Below, one piece after another: positions 41,611-51,005 of a stretch of 64,000 nucleotides of DNA. The translations under genes were made by a program, and so were the position numbers. Position 1 is the first letter of the stretch; every line of letters begins with the position of its first letter. Where the stretch lies: assembly GCA_964389525.1 (NCBI GenBank), contig CAYMEX010000016.1, positions 1 through 64,000 of the forward strand, given 5' to 3'. The DNA comes from JAFLTL01 sp964389525. GTDB lineage: Bacteria > Bacteroidota > Bacteroidia > Bacteroidales > Muribaculaceae. The notes below the pieces were generated by a model, which did not search any database, was not told where the DNA came from, and saw nothing but the letters and a program-made list of their open reading frames with translations.

Positions 41611-44538
41611 ATGATACCAGAAAATACTAAATTATCGCTCTTGCTTTTTTTACTTTTGCCATTTATATCTGTAGCCGGGTTGAAAACAGCTAAACACAAA
41701 ACTGTGAAGGTGGAGTTTGAAGTTGTCTTTTCACTCTCAGAGCGGATGGTAGATCCCTTTATTATAGAAGTCTATAATGTAACAGATTCTACAAAGATCA
41801 CTCTTGACACAGATTTATGGAGAGACGGTCAAGGGAGACTGATGCTTGAAACGGGCAAAGTTTACAAAGCTACCGTGTGCCCAACTTCATTTGAACTTAG
41901 ATCTGAAGCCGGATTTATGGCCGATCCTGAGTATGAACCGGCTTTTATAGACATTGATCTTCGCGAAGTTACTAAAAACGTGAAACTCGATCAGGTGCGC
42001 ATACGCCGGAAAATGCATAAACAGCTCGGCGAAGTCAACGTGACCTCTTCAAGGATTCTGTTTTATCACAAAGGGGACACGCTTGTCTACAACGCGTCGG
42101 AGTTTGTGTTGGCCGAAGGATCGATGATCGATGCGCTTATCAAGCAGCTGCCCGGTGTCACGCTCAAAGACAACGGGGAGATAACAGTCAACGGGCGCAA
42201 AGTCGACGATCTGCTTCTCAACGGCAAGGATCTGTTTAACGGCAACCGGCAGCTGATGCTTGAAAACATCGGCGCATACACTGTGAAAGATATTGCGGTG
42301 TATGAGAAGAACACCGCACGAAATGAGATACTTGGCCGGGAAATGGACAAAAAAAGGTTCTCAATGGATGTGAGACTTAAACGGAAGTACCTGATAGGCT
42401 GGATGGTAAATGCCGAGGCCGGATATGGCACCGACAACCGCTATCTCGGCAAGTTGTTCGCTCGATGGTTTTCAGAAAATGTAGACTTTGCATTACGCGG
42501 AGGACTGAACAATATGTCGTCGTATTACAATACCGATTCATGGACTCCCGATCAGATTCAGCCCGGATTACGCACTACAAAATTAGGCGGCATAACGTAT
42601 AGAGTCGAAGGGCATGCCAACAAGTGGCTTATAAGCGGAAATGCAGATATAATCCACACAACCGATGACGTACATCGAACGACCACAACCGAAAATTTCC
42701 TCCCCGGCGGAAACAATTACCTGTATTCGTTCAACAGTTCACATACAAAGCAACTTCAGTTGAATACCGATCATCATATAAGATTGGGATTTAACCGAAA
42801 AGCGGTAGTGACTATTGCACCGCGACTGATATATCATAAAAACAAATCGGAAGGATCGGATGTGTCGGCTCTGTTCAGAGATGAGGTGCAGGGAGTCACG
42901 GCCGATCGGCTGCATAATATCTACCGCGGCTATACCGGGCTTGCCGATACGCTTATCTACCGCAACATAAGCCAGAATGTCGTAGACGGACACATCACGA
43001 GTCTCAATGTCCCTGTCATGACATCGGTAAATGTAGGGTCGGGAGTGTTGAACCTCAACATCTCCGGAAGCTATGACGAGAAAAAGGACAATGCCTTTCA
43101 GCTTTATATTGTAAATCATGCGACCGATGCCAAGCCGTCGACACAAGACTTCCAGCAGCGCGATCTGGCTCCCGACAATACCCGGAAACTCAAGGGAGAA
43201 GCATCATATTACTGGGATATCGACTGGCATCGTTCGCGAGTGATATTCTCATATACCTACGAGAACACACGCACAACCAACAGGTCGAATGTGTCAAGCG
43301 CGGCCGACTGGGATCTGTCGGGCGACGCCGATGCCGTGACGATCGCCGATGTGCGGGCGCTTCCCGGTTTCGCACCGGTATTTTCACCCGACATGAGCCA
43401 CAACAGCCGGCTGACCAACAACGCACACGGCGTTTCGGCCAGTTTCTCGCACGTGTCGCCAATAAAGATCTCTGAGAAGTATGGTATAAATTTCAATGCC
43501 AAGCCGCTTGATCTGCAGTTCTCAGACCGCGATTACCGATATGTGGGTGCCGATATACCTACCCGGCTGAAACGGTCGTCGGTGCTTCCCGGAGCCAACG
43601 GAGGCATACAGCTTATGGGACAAGACGGTACGTATGGTTACCTCGGATATATTCTTGAGAGCAAGGATGCTCCTATGCAGAGCATGGTGACTCTGCCGCA
43701 TATCGACCCGATGAACGCATACATAGGCAACCCTGATCTGAAGCGCAGCCTCACACAGATGGTGATGTTCAGCATCAACAAGCCGATGAAAGGTCAGAAA
43801 TACCATAGCGTGAGCGTGAACGCACGGTTTATGCAGAATGCCGTCACACAGGGATATGTATTCAATACTGTGACAGGTGTGAAATACTTTCATCCGTTCA
43901 ACGTCGACGGCAACTGGGAGGGAAACGCGCAGTATGAGTTCTTTATGCCATTTGGTGCCGGAGGCAGCTTTGACATAAAGACTACCACGACAGGAAACTT
44001 TGTCAACAGCGTGGATCTGATAGGCACATCGGCCGCTACTGCCGACAATCTGACATTTGATCCCGACGAACAGAAACGTCGATATGTGAAAAACATGTCG
44101 GTGGAGGAGAAACTGAGCCTCAGCTACAAATTCGGCCAGAACCGCATATCGGCTCTCGGCGAGATAAGACTCAACGACTATCGCAGCAAAGATCAGGGCT
44201 TTTCCAACTTCACCTCATGGACCGGGCGCTACGGTGCGTCTGGCGTATTTGCGCTTCCGGCAGGATTCGGCATATCAACCGACCTCAACGTCTACACGCG
44301 TCGCGGCTTCACCGACTCGCGGTTGAACACGTCGGATGTGGTATGGAACGCGCGTCTCACAAAATCGATAATGGGCGGATCGATGATTTTTGCCGTTGAT
44401 GCCTACGATATGCTCCGGCAGCTCAGCAACATCACCTACACGGTCAACGCCCAGGCGCGCACCGAGGTCGTGACGAATGTCGTGCCCGCCTACGTGCTGT
44501 TTCATGTGCAGTACAACTTCAACCGCTCCCCCAGATAA
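41611..44538 (+). CDS. TonB-dependent-receptor-like outer-membrane beta-barrel protein
   Basis: A 975-residue outer-membrane protein. Seen: a signal peptide (residues 1-22), an unusual N-terminal domain (about 25-150) that does not look like a standard carboxypeptidase-regulatory domain, and a plug-like domain (about 155-250: EGSMIDALIKQLPGVTLKDN, VDDLLLNGKDLFNG). About 700 residues of alternating beta-strands follow, ending VLFHVQYNFNRSPR. No SusD partner, TonB box or regulator is adjacent, so it is an orphan of the barrel family seen in many Bacteroidetes. The ligand is unknown. The first ~350 bases are AT-richer than the rest. Confidence 0.82.
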   Translation: MIPENTKLSLLLFLLLPFISVAGLKTAKHKTVKVEFEVVFSLSERMVDPFIIEVYNVTDSTKITLDTDLWRDGQGRLMLETGKVYKATVCPTSFELRSEAGFMADPEYEPAFIDIDLREVTKNVKLDQVRIRRKMHKQLGEVNVTSSRILFYHKGDTLVYNASEFVLAEGSMIDALIKQLPGVTLKDNGEITVNGRKVDDLLLNGKDLFNGNRQLMLENIGAYTVKDIAVYEKNTARNEILGREMDKKRFSMDVRLKRKYLIGWMVNAEAGYGTDNRYLGKLFARWFSENVDFALRGGLNNMSSYYNTDSWTPDQIQPGLRTTKLGGITYRVEGHANKWLISGNADIIHTTDDVHRTTTTENFLPGGNNYLYSFNSSHTKQLQLNTDHHIRLGFNRKAVVTIAPRLIYHKNKSEGSDVSALFRDEVQGVTADRLHNIYRGYTGLADTLIYRNISQNVVDGHITSLNVPVMTSVNVGSGVLNLNISGSYDEKKDNAFQLYIVNHATDAKPSTQDFQQRDLAPDNTRKLKGEASYYWDIDWHRSRVIFSYTYENTRTTNRSNVSSAADWDLSGDADAVTIADVRALPGFAPVFSPDMSHNSRLTNNAHGVSASFSHVSPIKISEKYGINFNAKPLDLQFSDRDYRYVGADIPTRLKRSSVLPGANGGIQLMGQDGTYGYLGYILESKDAPMQSMVTLPHIDPMNAYIGNPDLKRSLTQMVMFSINKPMKGQKYHSVSVNARFMQNAVTQGYVFNTVTGVKYFHPFNVDGNWEGNAQYEFFMPFGAGGSFDIKTTTTGNFVNSVDLIGTSAATADNLTFDPDEQKRRYVKNMSVEEKLSLSYKFGQNRISALGEIRLNDYRSKDQGFSNFTSWTGRYGASGVFALPAGFGISTDLNVYTRRGFTDSRLNTSDVVWNARLTKSIMGGSMIFAVDAYDMLRQLSNITYTVNAQARTEVVTNVVPAYVLFHVQYNFNRSPR

Positions 44539-44646
44539 CAGATTCGATTGCAGACGTACTGTGCCAATTGCGGCAGATGCGACAGCCCCGACTTCTTCAG
44601 CATCTGTTTGGACTCGGGCAAACTGCTTGTCGTTATGCAGATTATA

Positions 44647-44738
44647 TCATACCGGAGGTATGACATTTCGTTAACCGGGTTCGCTTGCGAGCCCGGATAA
44701 CGACCACCAATTCCTCATTCAGCCTCGGAGAGGCTGAA
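44647..44738. repeat. Array of three short perfect hairpins in a gap
   Basis: Three inverted repeats follow one another between convergent genes. TCATACC-GGA-GGTATGA is at 44647-44663. CCGGGTTCG-CTTG-CGAGCCCGG (one G-T) is at 44675-44696. TTCAGCCTC-GGA-GAGGCTGAA is at 44718-44738. None has a T-tract. The spacing and unrelated arm sequences look like a designed, possibly multicopy, intergenic element rather than one terminator. The rest of the gap (44539-44646) shows nothing I can name. Confidence 0.7.
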
Positions 44739-44750
44739 CTTCGTTTCAAA

Positions 44751-45476
44751 TCAGAACGACACCTGATTGGCCAAAGTGACCGTCAGCGTGGGATTCAATG
44801 GCCTGAGTGCCTCGCAGAGAGTTATATAGTTGGTATTCTCCTTCACCAGCACGATAAGATTGAGATGCGACACGCTGTTCTCGTAGTCATATTCCACGTA
44901 TAGATTCGACAGATGCACATTGTTCTGTGCCAGCACCTTGCGATAAGGCTCCATATCCACCACGATCGCGCCGAGTTTAAGCCTGATAATACGCGACTCC
45001 GACCCCAGCGACACACGCTTCTCAATACGTTCGAGCTGCACAAGTATAAAGAGTATCAGCAACGTGGCGATTATCGACACGGCATACATACCCACACCCA
45101 CGGCCAGACCGATAGTTGCCACCATCCATATGCCGGCGGCCGTCGTCAGTCCGCGTACCGATCCTTTCATCTGTATGATCGCGCCGGCGCCGAGAAAACC
45201 TATACCCGAAAGTACCTGCGCCGCGATACGCCCCGGATCGCCGTTCTCGGTGTGTCCCATATATTCCTGAGGCACATAGATCGACAATATCATCGCCAGC
45301 GTCGCGCCCATCGATATGAGAGCAAACGTCCTGATGCCTGCCGACTGTCCCTTGCGCTTGCGTTCCAGCCCGACGACAGAGCCGAGCACAAGGCTGAGTA
45401 TCAGCTTGAAAACTGCCGAAAACAATGTGACTTTCACATCTGTCAGTTCCATTAATAGATTGTCGATTGCATCCAT
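44751..45476 (-). CDS. MgtC/SapB family membrane protein
   Basis: A 241-residue protein with four or five N-terminal transmembrane helices and a soluble ACT-like C-terminal domain. Seen: the MgtC signature GSVVGLERKRKGQSAGIRTFALISMGATL, and then GIGFLGAGAIIQ and VRGLTTAAGIWMVATIG. Family members help growth at low magnesium or inside host cells, though the non-pathogen role is unclear. It is divergent from ilvD, across a 222-base gap holding the ilv promoter and inverted repeats. Confidence 0.92.
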   Translation of the reverse strand: MDAIDNLLMELTDVKVTLFSAVFKLILSLVLGSVVGLERKRKGQSAGIRTFALISMGATLAMILSIYVPQEYMGHTENGDPGRIAAQVLSGIGFLGAGAIIQMKGSVRGLTTAAGIWMVATIGLAVGVGMYAVSIIATLLILFILVQLERIEKRVSLGSESRIIRLKLGAIVVDMEPYRKVLAQNNVHLSNLYVEYDYENSVSHLNLIVLVKENTNYITLCEALRPLNPTLTVTLANQVSF

Positions 45477-45560
45477 ATTTCTTTCAGTTTGTCGTATTGG
45501 TTCTCAAATATAACACATTCGCTGCATGTTTCAGTTTTTATATGAATTTTGCACGATTTT

Positions 45561-45585
45561 TGCACAAAGCCCATTTTGTTGTGCA
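45561..45585. promoter_or_regulatory. Candidate operator upstream of the ilv operon
   Basis: The inverted repeat TGCACAA (45561-45567) / TTGTGCA (45579-45585) has 11 bases between its arms. A further TTTTGCAC lies at 45547-45554. It sits directly before the -33 box, where a regulator could act on ilvD and on the divergent mgtC-like gene. It is a candidate only. Confidence 0.4.
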
Positions 45586-45589
45586 TTTA

Positions 45590-45621
45590 TTTGTATTTAA
45601 TGTCGCATAACGATAAATTTG
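45590..45621 (+). promoter_or_regulatory. Promoter of the ilvDBNC operon
   Basis: TTTG (45590-45593), 20 bases, TAAATTTG (45614-45621): a full consensus. It gives a leader of about 70 bases before ilvD, in which I found no convincing leader peptide or attenuator. Confidence 0.82.
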
Positions 45622-45698
45622 CGCAAAATCAAGGTTAAATACTCCGATTTTTCAACGCAACAAGTTTCCTATAGGACAAAACATATATATTAGAAGCT

Positions 45699-47528
45699 AT
45701 GGTATTCCCATTACGAAGCCAGTCAAGCACAAATGGACGCCGCATGGCGGGCGCAAGAGCCCTGTGGCGTGCCAACGGCATGAAAGAGGAGCAGATAGGC
45801 CGCCCTATCATTGCGATTGTAAACTCTTTCACACAGTTTGTGCCCGGACATGTGCATCTACATGAAGCCGGACAACTCGTCAAAAAAGAGATTGAGAAAC
45901 TCGGATGTTTTGCCGCCGAGTTCAACACAATAGCCATCGACGACGGCATAGCCATGGGGCACGACGGCATGCTTTATTCGCTCCCCTCGCGCGACCTCAT
46001 AGCCGACAGCGTCGAGTATATGGTCAACGCCCATAAGGCCGACGCGATGGTGTGCATCTCAAATTGCGACAAGATCACTCCGGGAATGCTCATGGCGGCC
46101 ATGCGCCTCAACATCCCAGCCATTTTCGTCTCGGGTGGACCGATGGAGGCCGGACGGCTCGGAGAACGCGCACTCGACCTGATAGACGTGATGGTCGACG
46201 CCGCCGACCCAACCGTCAGCGACGACGCCGTTGCACTCCTTGAGAAAAAAGGATGCCCCACATGCGGCTCATGCTCCGGCATGTTCACCGCCAACTCCAT
46301 GAACTCGCTCAACGAGGCGATAGGACTTGCTCTGCCGGGCAACGGGACGGTAGTGGCCACACACGTCAATCGCACGGGTCTGTTGCGTAAGGCCGCACGC
46401 CAGATCGTCGAGAACACCTACGCATACTACCGCGACGGCGACACATCGGTGCTTCCGCGCTCCATAGCCACGCGCGAGGCCATGCTCAACGCCATGACAC
46501 TCGACATAGCCATGGGCGGCTCGACCAATACCGTGCTTCACCTTCTGGCGATAGCCAACGAGGCGGGAGCCGACTTCTCGATCGAAGACATAGACATGCT
46601 TTCGCGACGCACACCCGTGCTCTGCAAAGTAGCGCCCAACTCATCATATCACATGCAGGACGTCAATCGTGCCGGAGGCATACTCTCGATCATGTCGTGC
46701 CTGTGCAAAGGCGGCCTCATAGACACTACCGTCAACCGTGTCGACCGACTGACGCTCGGCGAGGCGATCGACCGCTGGGCTGTCGACGGCAAGGGCTTCG
46801 GCGACGAGGCCGACGAGCTCTGGAAAAGCGCGCCGGGCGAGAAGCCGTCGACCGAAATGGGCTCGCAGATGTCATATTACTCCACGCTCGACACCGACCG
46901 CACGGCCGGCTGCATACGCGACATTGACCACGCCTATGTCAACGACGGCGGACTCGCAGTGCTCCACGGCAACATAGCCAGAAACGGATGCGTGGTCAAG
47001 ACTGCCGGAGTCGACGAGTCGCTTTTCCATTTCGAGGGTCCGGCCAAGGTCTTCGAGTCGCAGGACGAGGCCGTCGAAGCCATACTCGGCGACCGCATCA
47101 AGGCCGGCGACGTTGTGGTCATCATACACGAAGGCCCTAAAGGCGGACCGGGAATGCAGGAGATGCTCTACCCCACCAGCTACATCAAGTCAAAGCATCT
47201 CGGCAAGGCGTGCGCGCTCATCACCGACGGACGCTTCTCGGGAGGCACGTCGGGACTGTCGATCGGCCACATCTCCCCTGAGGCGGCTGCCGGCGGCGAA
47301 GTCGGACTGCTTCGCGACGGCGACATCATCACCATCGACATACCGTCGCGCACAATCTCGGTAAACGTCAGCGACAGCGAGCTGGCCGCCCGCCGTGCCG
47401 AAGAAGAGGCACGCGGCAAAGCAGCCTTCACACCGCGTCGGCGCGACCGACAGATCAGCAAAGCCCTCAGAGCATATGCCGCAATGGTCACTTCGGCCGA
47501 CAAAGGCGGCGTAAGAGGCGATATTTGA
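45699..47528 (+). CDS. ilvD: Dihydroxy-acid dehydratase
   Basis: Converts 2,3-dihydroxy-isovalerate or -methylvalerate to 2-oxo acids, the third step of valine and isoleucine synthesis. It has 609 residues. Seen: the Fe-S and metal ligands in CISNCDKITPGML and GCPTCGSCSGMFTANSMN, and GRFSGGTSGLSIGHISPEA near the end. First gene of the operon; ilvB follows after 23 bases. Confidence 0.97.
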   Translation: MVFPLRSQSSTNGRRMAGARALWRANGMKEEQIGRPIIAIVNSFTQFVPGHVHLHEAGQLVKKEIEKLGCFAAEFNTIAIDDGIAMGHDGMLYSLPSRDLIADSVEYMVNAHKADAMVCISNCDKITPGMLMAAMRLNIPAIFVSGGPMEAGRLGERALDLIDVMVDAADPTVSDDAVALLEKKGCPTCGSCSGMFTANSMNSLNEAIGLALPGNGTVVATHVNRTGLLRKAARQIVENTYAYYRDGDTSVLPRSIATREAMLNAMTLDIAMGGSTNTVLHLLAIANEAGADFSIEDIDMLSRRTPVLCKVAPNSSYHMQDVNRAGGILSIMSCLCKGGLIDTTVNRVDRLTLGEAIDRWAVDGKGFGDEADELWKSAPGEKPSTEMGSQMSYYSTLDTDRTAGCIRDIDHAYVNDGGLAVLHGNIARNGCVVKTAGVDESLFHFEGPAKVFESQDEAVEAILGDRIKAGDVVVIIHEGPKGGPGMQEMLYPTSYIKSKHLGKACALITDGRFSGGTSGLSIGHISPEAAAGGEVGLLRDGDIITIDIPSRTISVNVSDSELAARRAEEEARGKAAFTPRRRDRQISKALRAYAAMVTSADKGGVRGDI

Positions 47529-47551
47529 ATTCATTACAACCCATATACTAT

Positions 47552-49285
47552 ATGGCAAAAAAGATAATTACCGGCAGTCAGGCTTTACTCAGAAGCCTGA
47601 TGTGTGAAAAAGTCGATCTTGTGTTCGGATATCCCGGCGGTTCGATAATGCCGGTCTACGACGATCTCTACGACTACCGCGGCAAAATCACCCACATACT
47701 CACCCGACACGAGCAGGGAGCGATACATGCCGCACAAGGCTATGCCAGAGCCACCGGACGCCCGGGAGTGGTCATAGCCACATCGGGACCGGGTGCCACC
47801 AACCTCATAACAGGCATAGCCGACGCCAAGATGGATTCGACACCGCTTGTCGTCATCACCGGGCAGGTCACGACCGCAAATCTCGGCTCCGACACATTTC
47901 AGGAGACCGACATGATCGACATAACCAACCCGATATCTAAGTGGGCAATACAGGTGCGATCGGCCGAGGAGATTCCATGGGCGGTGGCACGCGCTTTCCA
48001 CATCGCTTCGACAGGACGTCCGGGCCCTGTCATCATCGACATACCCAAAGACGCGCAGACCGGCACCATGCACTGGCAGGAATACGAAAAGTGCGACTTC
48101 ATAAGGTCTTATGAGCCCGTCCCCGATCTCGACGACGACAAAATACAGCTTGCATGCGATATCATCGACGCCGCCGAACAGCCCCTTATGATAATCGGTC
48201 AGGGAGTGATTATCTCCAATGCCGAGCAGGAGGTTGTCGAGCTGATCGAAAAAGCCGACATACCGGTTGCGTCGACGTTGCTCGGACTCTCATCCGTACC
48301 GACCTCCCATCCGCTCAACAAAGGCATGGTGGGCATGCACGGCAACCTGAGCGTCAACGTCTGCACAAACCGCGCCGATGTCATCATAGCCGTAGGCATG
48401 AGATTCGACGACCGCGCCACAGCCAATCTGCAGACCTACGCCCGTCAGGCACAGATTATCCACATTGATATCGACGCCTCAGAGATCGGAAAGCTCATCC
48501 ATCCGGTCGTACCAATACATGCCGATGCAAAACAGGCTCTACGCGCCATAATAGACCGCATCAGCCCCGCCAGACACACACGCTGGATCGAGTCATTCGC
48601 GCAGATCGATCAGGCCGAGCAGGAGATGGTCATAAACAACCAGCTTTACCGCGCCCCCGGCTCGACGATATCGATGGGCGAAGTAGTGCGGAAGATATCC
48701 GACGCCACAGGCAACGACGCCATAATGGTCACCGACGTAGGCCAGAACCAGATGTTCGGCGCACGTTACTTCCGTTTCTCGTCGCCACGAAGCTGCATCA
48801 CTTCGGGCGGACTCGGCACGATGGGATTCGGCGTACCGGCAGCAATCGGTGCCAAACTCGCCGTACCCGACCGTCAGGTCGTGGTGTTTGTCGGCGACGG
48901 AGGTTTCCAGATGACGATGCAGGAACTCGGCACGATCATGGAGAACAACATCCCCGTCAAGATCATAATACTCAACAACGACTTCCTCGGCAACGTTAGG
49001 CAGTGGCAGGAGCTGTTCTTCAACAACCGCTTCTCCTATACCCCGATGCTCAACCCCGATTTCATCAAGATAGCCTCGGCCTACGGCATCGAAGGCGAGA
49101 GCGTGGCCGAGCGATCGGAACTCGATGACGCAATCGCGCGTATGCTCGCTCACGACGGTCCGTACCTGCTCAACGTCAACATCGATCCGGCCGACAAGAT
49201 ATTCCCGATGATACCCATCGGCGGTTCCATCGACAAGATGCTGCTCGCACCCAACTGTCTGTATGAAATACCTGTATTCCGTTGA
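47552..49285 (+). CDS. ilvB: Acetolactate synthase, large (catalytic) subunit
   Basis: The thiamine-diphosphate enzyme that makes acetolactate from pyruvate, the first common step of branched-chain amino acid synthesis. It has 577 residues from ATG 47552 (MAKKIITGSQALLRS). Seen: catalytic Glu in RHEQGAIHAAQGYAR, the FAD/ThDP-domain sequence ATSGPGATNLITGIADAKMDS, and the ThDP motif GDGGFQMTMQELGTIMENN. The upstream TTG of the open frame overlaps ilvD and is not the likely start. It overlaps nothing; ilvN begins 10 bases after its stop. Confidence 0.97.
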   Translation: MAKKIITGSQALLRSLMCEKVDLVFGYPGGSIMPVYDDLYDYRGKITHILTRHEQGAIHAAQGYARATGRPGVVIATSGPGATNLITGIADAKMDSTPLVVITGQVTTANLGSDTFQETDMIDITNPISKWAIQVRSAEEIPWAVARAFHIASTGRPGPVIIDIPKDAQTGTMHWQEYEKCDFIRSYEPVPDLDDDKIQLACDIIDAAEQPLMIIGQGVIISNAEQEVVELIEKADIPVASTLLGLSSVPTSHPLNKGMVGMHGNLSVNVCTNRADVIIAVGMRFDDRATANLQTYARQAQIIHIDIDASEIGKLIHPVVPIHADAKQALRAIIDRISPARHTRWIESFAQIDQAEQEMVINNQLYRAPGSTISMGEVVRKISDATGNDAIMVTDVGQNQMFGARYFRFSSPRSCITSGGLGTMGFGVPAAIGAKLAVPDRQVVVFVGDGGFQMTMQELGTIMENNIPVKIIILNNDFLGNVRQWQELFFNNRFSYTPMLNPDFIKIASAYGIEGESVAERSELDDAIARMLAHDGPYLLNVNIDPADKIFPMIPIGGSIDKMLLAPNCLYEIPVFR

Positions 49286-49295
49286 ATCTGAATTT

Positions 49296-49841
49296 ATGGA
49301 AAAACAACTTTTCACCATCACAGTCTTCTCAGAGAATACAGTCGGAATTCTCAGCCTCATAGCCGTTGTCTACACACGCCGCAACATCAACATCGAGAGC
49401 ATAGGCGCAAGCCGCACATCGATACCCGGAGTGATGAAGACCACCGTCACATGCTACGCCGACCGCGCCATCATGGAGAAGATCGTGGCGCAGATCGAAA
49501 AAGAGATCTACGTCATCAAGGCATACCTCTACACCGACGAGGATATCATCTGGCAGGAAGTGGCACTGTACAAAGTCGCCACGTCATGCCTGCTCAACGA
49601 GGAGTTTCTCGAGAAAATCATACGCCGCCACAACGCGCGTATTCTCGACATCACCGAAGACTACACCGTCATCGAGAAATCGGGCCACGGCGACGAGACC
49701 GAAGCCCTCTTCGACGAACTCAAAGACTACGGCATACGCCAGTTCGTACGCTCCGGACCGGTGTGTGTGACCAAAGACCCCGTCGAGCATGTCACAGAAT
49801 ATCTGGCACATCGCGATGCCTTCAAAAAAGAAAATAAATAA
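49296..49841 (+). CDS. ilvN: Acetolactate synthase, small (regulatory) subunit
   Basis: The regulatory subunit that gives valine feedback inhibition and raises activity of the large subunit. It has 181 residues from ATG 49296, with an N-terminal ACT domain (FTITVFSENTVGILSLIAVV, RNINIESIGASRT) and a C-terminal domain (GDETEALFDELKDYGI). An in-frame ATG at 49263 lies inside ilvB and gives an atypical N-terminus. Order and spacing fit the operon. Confidence 0.94.
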   Translation: MEKQLFTITVFSENTVGILSLIAVVYTRRNINIESIGASRTSIPGVMKTTVTCYADRAIMEKIVAQIEKEIYVIKAYLYTDEDIIWQEVALYKVATSCLLNEEFLEKIIRRHNARILDITEDYTVIEKSGHGDETEALFDELKDYGIRQFVRSGPVCVTKDPVEHVTEYLAHRDAFKKENK

Positions 49842-49861
49842 TTAACGAAATACCATTCACT

Positions 49862-50905
49862 ATGGCAAAACTGAATTTTGGCGGCGTGGAGGAGACGGTT
49901 GTCACCCGCGACGAATTTACACTCGAGAAAGCCCACGAAGTACTCAAAGACGAGACCATCGCCGTCATCGGCTATGGCGTACAGGGCCCCGGACAGAGCC
50001 TCAACCTCCGCGACAACGGATTCAACGTCATCGTCGGACAGCGTCCCGGCAAGACCTACGATAAAGCCGTATCCGACGGCTGGAAGCCCGGAGAGACACT
50101 CTTCGGCATCGAGGAGGCATGCGAGAAGGCTACCATCATCATGTGTCTGCTCTCCGACGCGGCTGTCATCTCGGTGTGGCCCCGCATCAAGCCCTATCTC
50201 ACTGCGGGTAAGGCTCTCTACTTCTCACACGGTTTCGGCATCACGTGGAATGACCGCACCGGCGTGGTTCCTCCCGCCGACGTCGACGTTATCATGGTAG
50301 CCCCCAAGGGATCGGGCACTTCGCTCCGCACCATGTTCCTCGAAAACCGCGGCCTCAACTCATCGTTCGCCATCTATCAGGACTACACCGGCCGTGCGCT
50401 CGACCGCACGCTTGCAATCGGCATAGGCATCGGCTCAGGCTACCTCTTCGAGACGACATTCCAGCGCGAGGCAGTCAGCGACCTCACCGGCGAGCGCGGC
50501 TCGCTCATGGGAGCGATCCAGGGTCTGCTTCTCGCCCAGTACGAGGTGCTTCGTGAAAACGGACACACCCCCTCCGAGGCCTTCAACGAGACGGTCGAGG
50601 AACTCACACAGTCGCTCATGCCGCTGTTCGCACAGAACGGCATGGACTGGATGTACGCCAACTGCTCCACCACCGCACAGCGTGGCGCACTCGACTGGAT
50701 GGGCCCGTTCCACGACGCCATCAAGCCCGTTGTTCTGAAACTCTACCAGAGTGTGAAAGAGGGCACCGAGGCACAGAAGTCGATCGACGCCAACTCACGT
50801 CCCGACTATCGCGACCGCCTCGAGGAGGAGCTCAAGGCTCTGCGCGAAAGCGAGATGTGGCAGACTGCCGTGACAGTGCGCAAGCTCCGTCCCGAAAACA
50901 ACTGA
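49862..50905 (+). CDS. ilvC: Ketol-acid reductoisomerase
   Basis: An NAD(P)H-dependent, Mg-requiring enzyme for the second step of branched-chain amino acid synthesis. It has 347 residues, as usual in Bacteroidetes. Seen: the nucleotide-binding GYGVQGPGQSLNLRDNG, VMVAPKGSGTSLR (substrate/Mg region), and the C-terminal knotted helical domain (LTGERGSLMGAIQGLLLAQYE, CSTTAQRGALDW). It is the last operon gene, followed by a clear terminator. Unusually, a GPGQSLNLRD sequence replaces the typical GSQGHAHALNLRDSG form. Confidence 0.96.
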   Translation: MAKLNFGGVEETVVTRDEFTLEKAHEVLKDETIAVIGYGVQGPGQSLNLRDNGFNVIVGQRPGKTYDKAVSDGWKPGETLFGIEEACEKATIIMCLLSDAAVISVWPRIKPYLTAGKALYFSHGFGITWNDRTGVVPPADVDVIMVAPKGSGTSLRTMFLENRGLNSSFAIYQDYTGRALDRTLAIGIGIGSGYLFETTFQREAVSDLTGERGSLMGAIQGLLLAQYEVLRENGHTPSEAFNETVEELTQSLMPLFAQNGMDWMYANCSTTAQRGALDWMGPFHDAIKPVVLKLYQSVKEGTEAQKSIDANSRPDYRDRLEEELKALRESEMWQTAVTVRKLRPENN

Positions 50906-50936
50906 ACACTATTCAACCAATTTCATATATCCCTGC

Positions 50937-50978
50937 GGGAGAGTGGCGTCGTGTGATGCCGCTCTCCCCTCTTTTTTT
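50937..50978 (+). terminator. Terminator of the ilv operon
   Basis: GGGAGAGTGGC (50937-50947), 10-base loop, GCCGCTCTCCC (50958-50968), then CTC and a run of seven or eight T's. An 11-bp stem with a clear T-tract. Confidence 0.9.
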
Positions 50979-50980
50979 GC

Positions 50981-50988
50981 TAACTTTG
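50981..50988 (+). promoter_or_regulatory. -7 element of tcdA
   Basis: TAACTTTG immediately after the ilv terminator, 17 bases before ATG 51006. It rules out the longer upstream open frame. Confidence 0.6.
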
Positions 50989-51005
50989 CGTCAAAACAGC
51001 AATTA

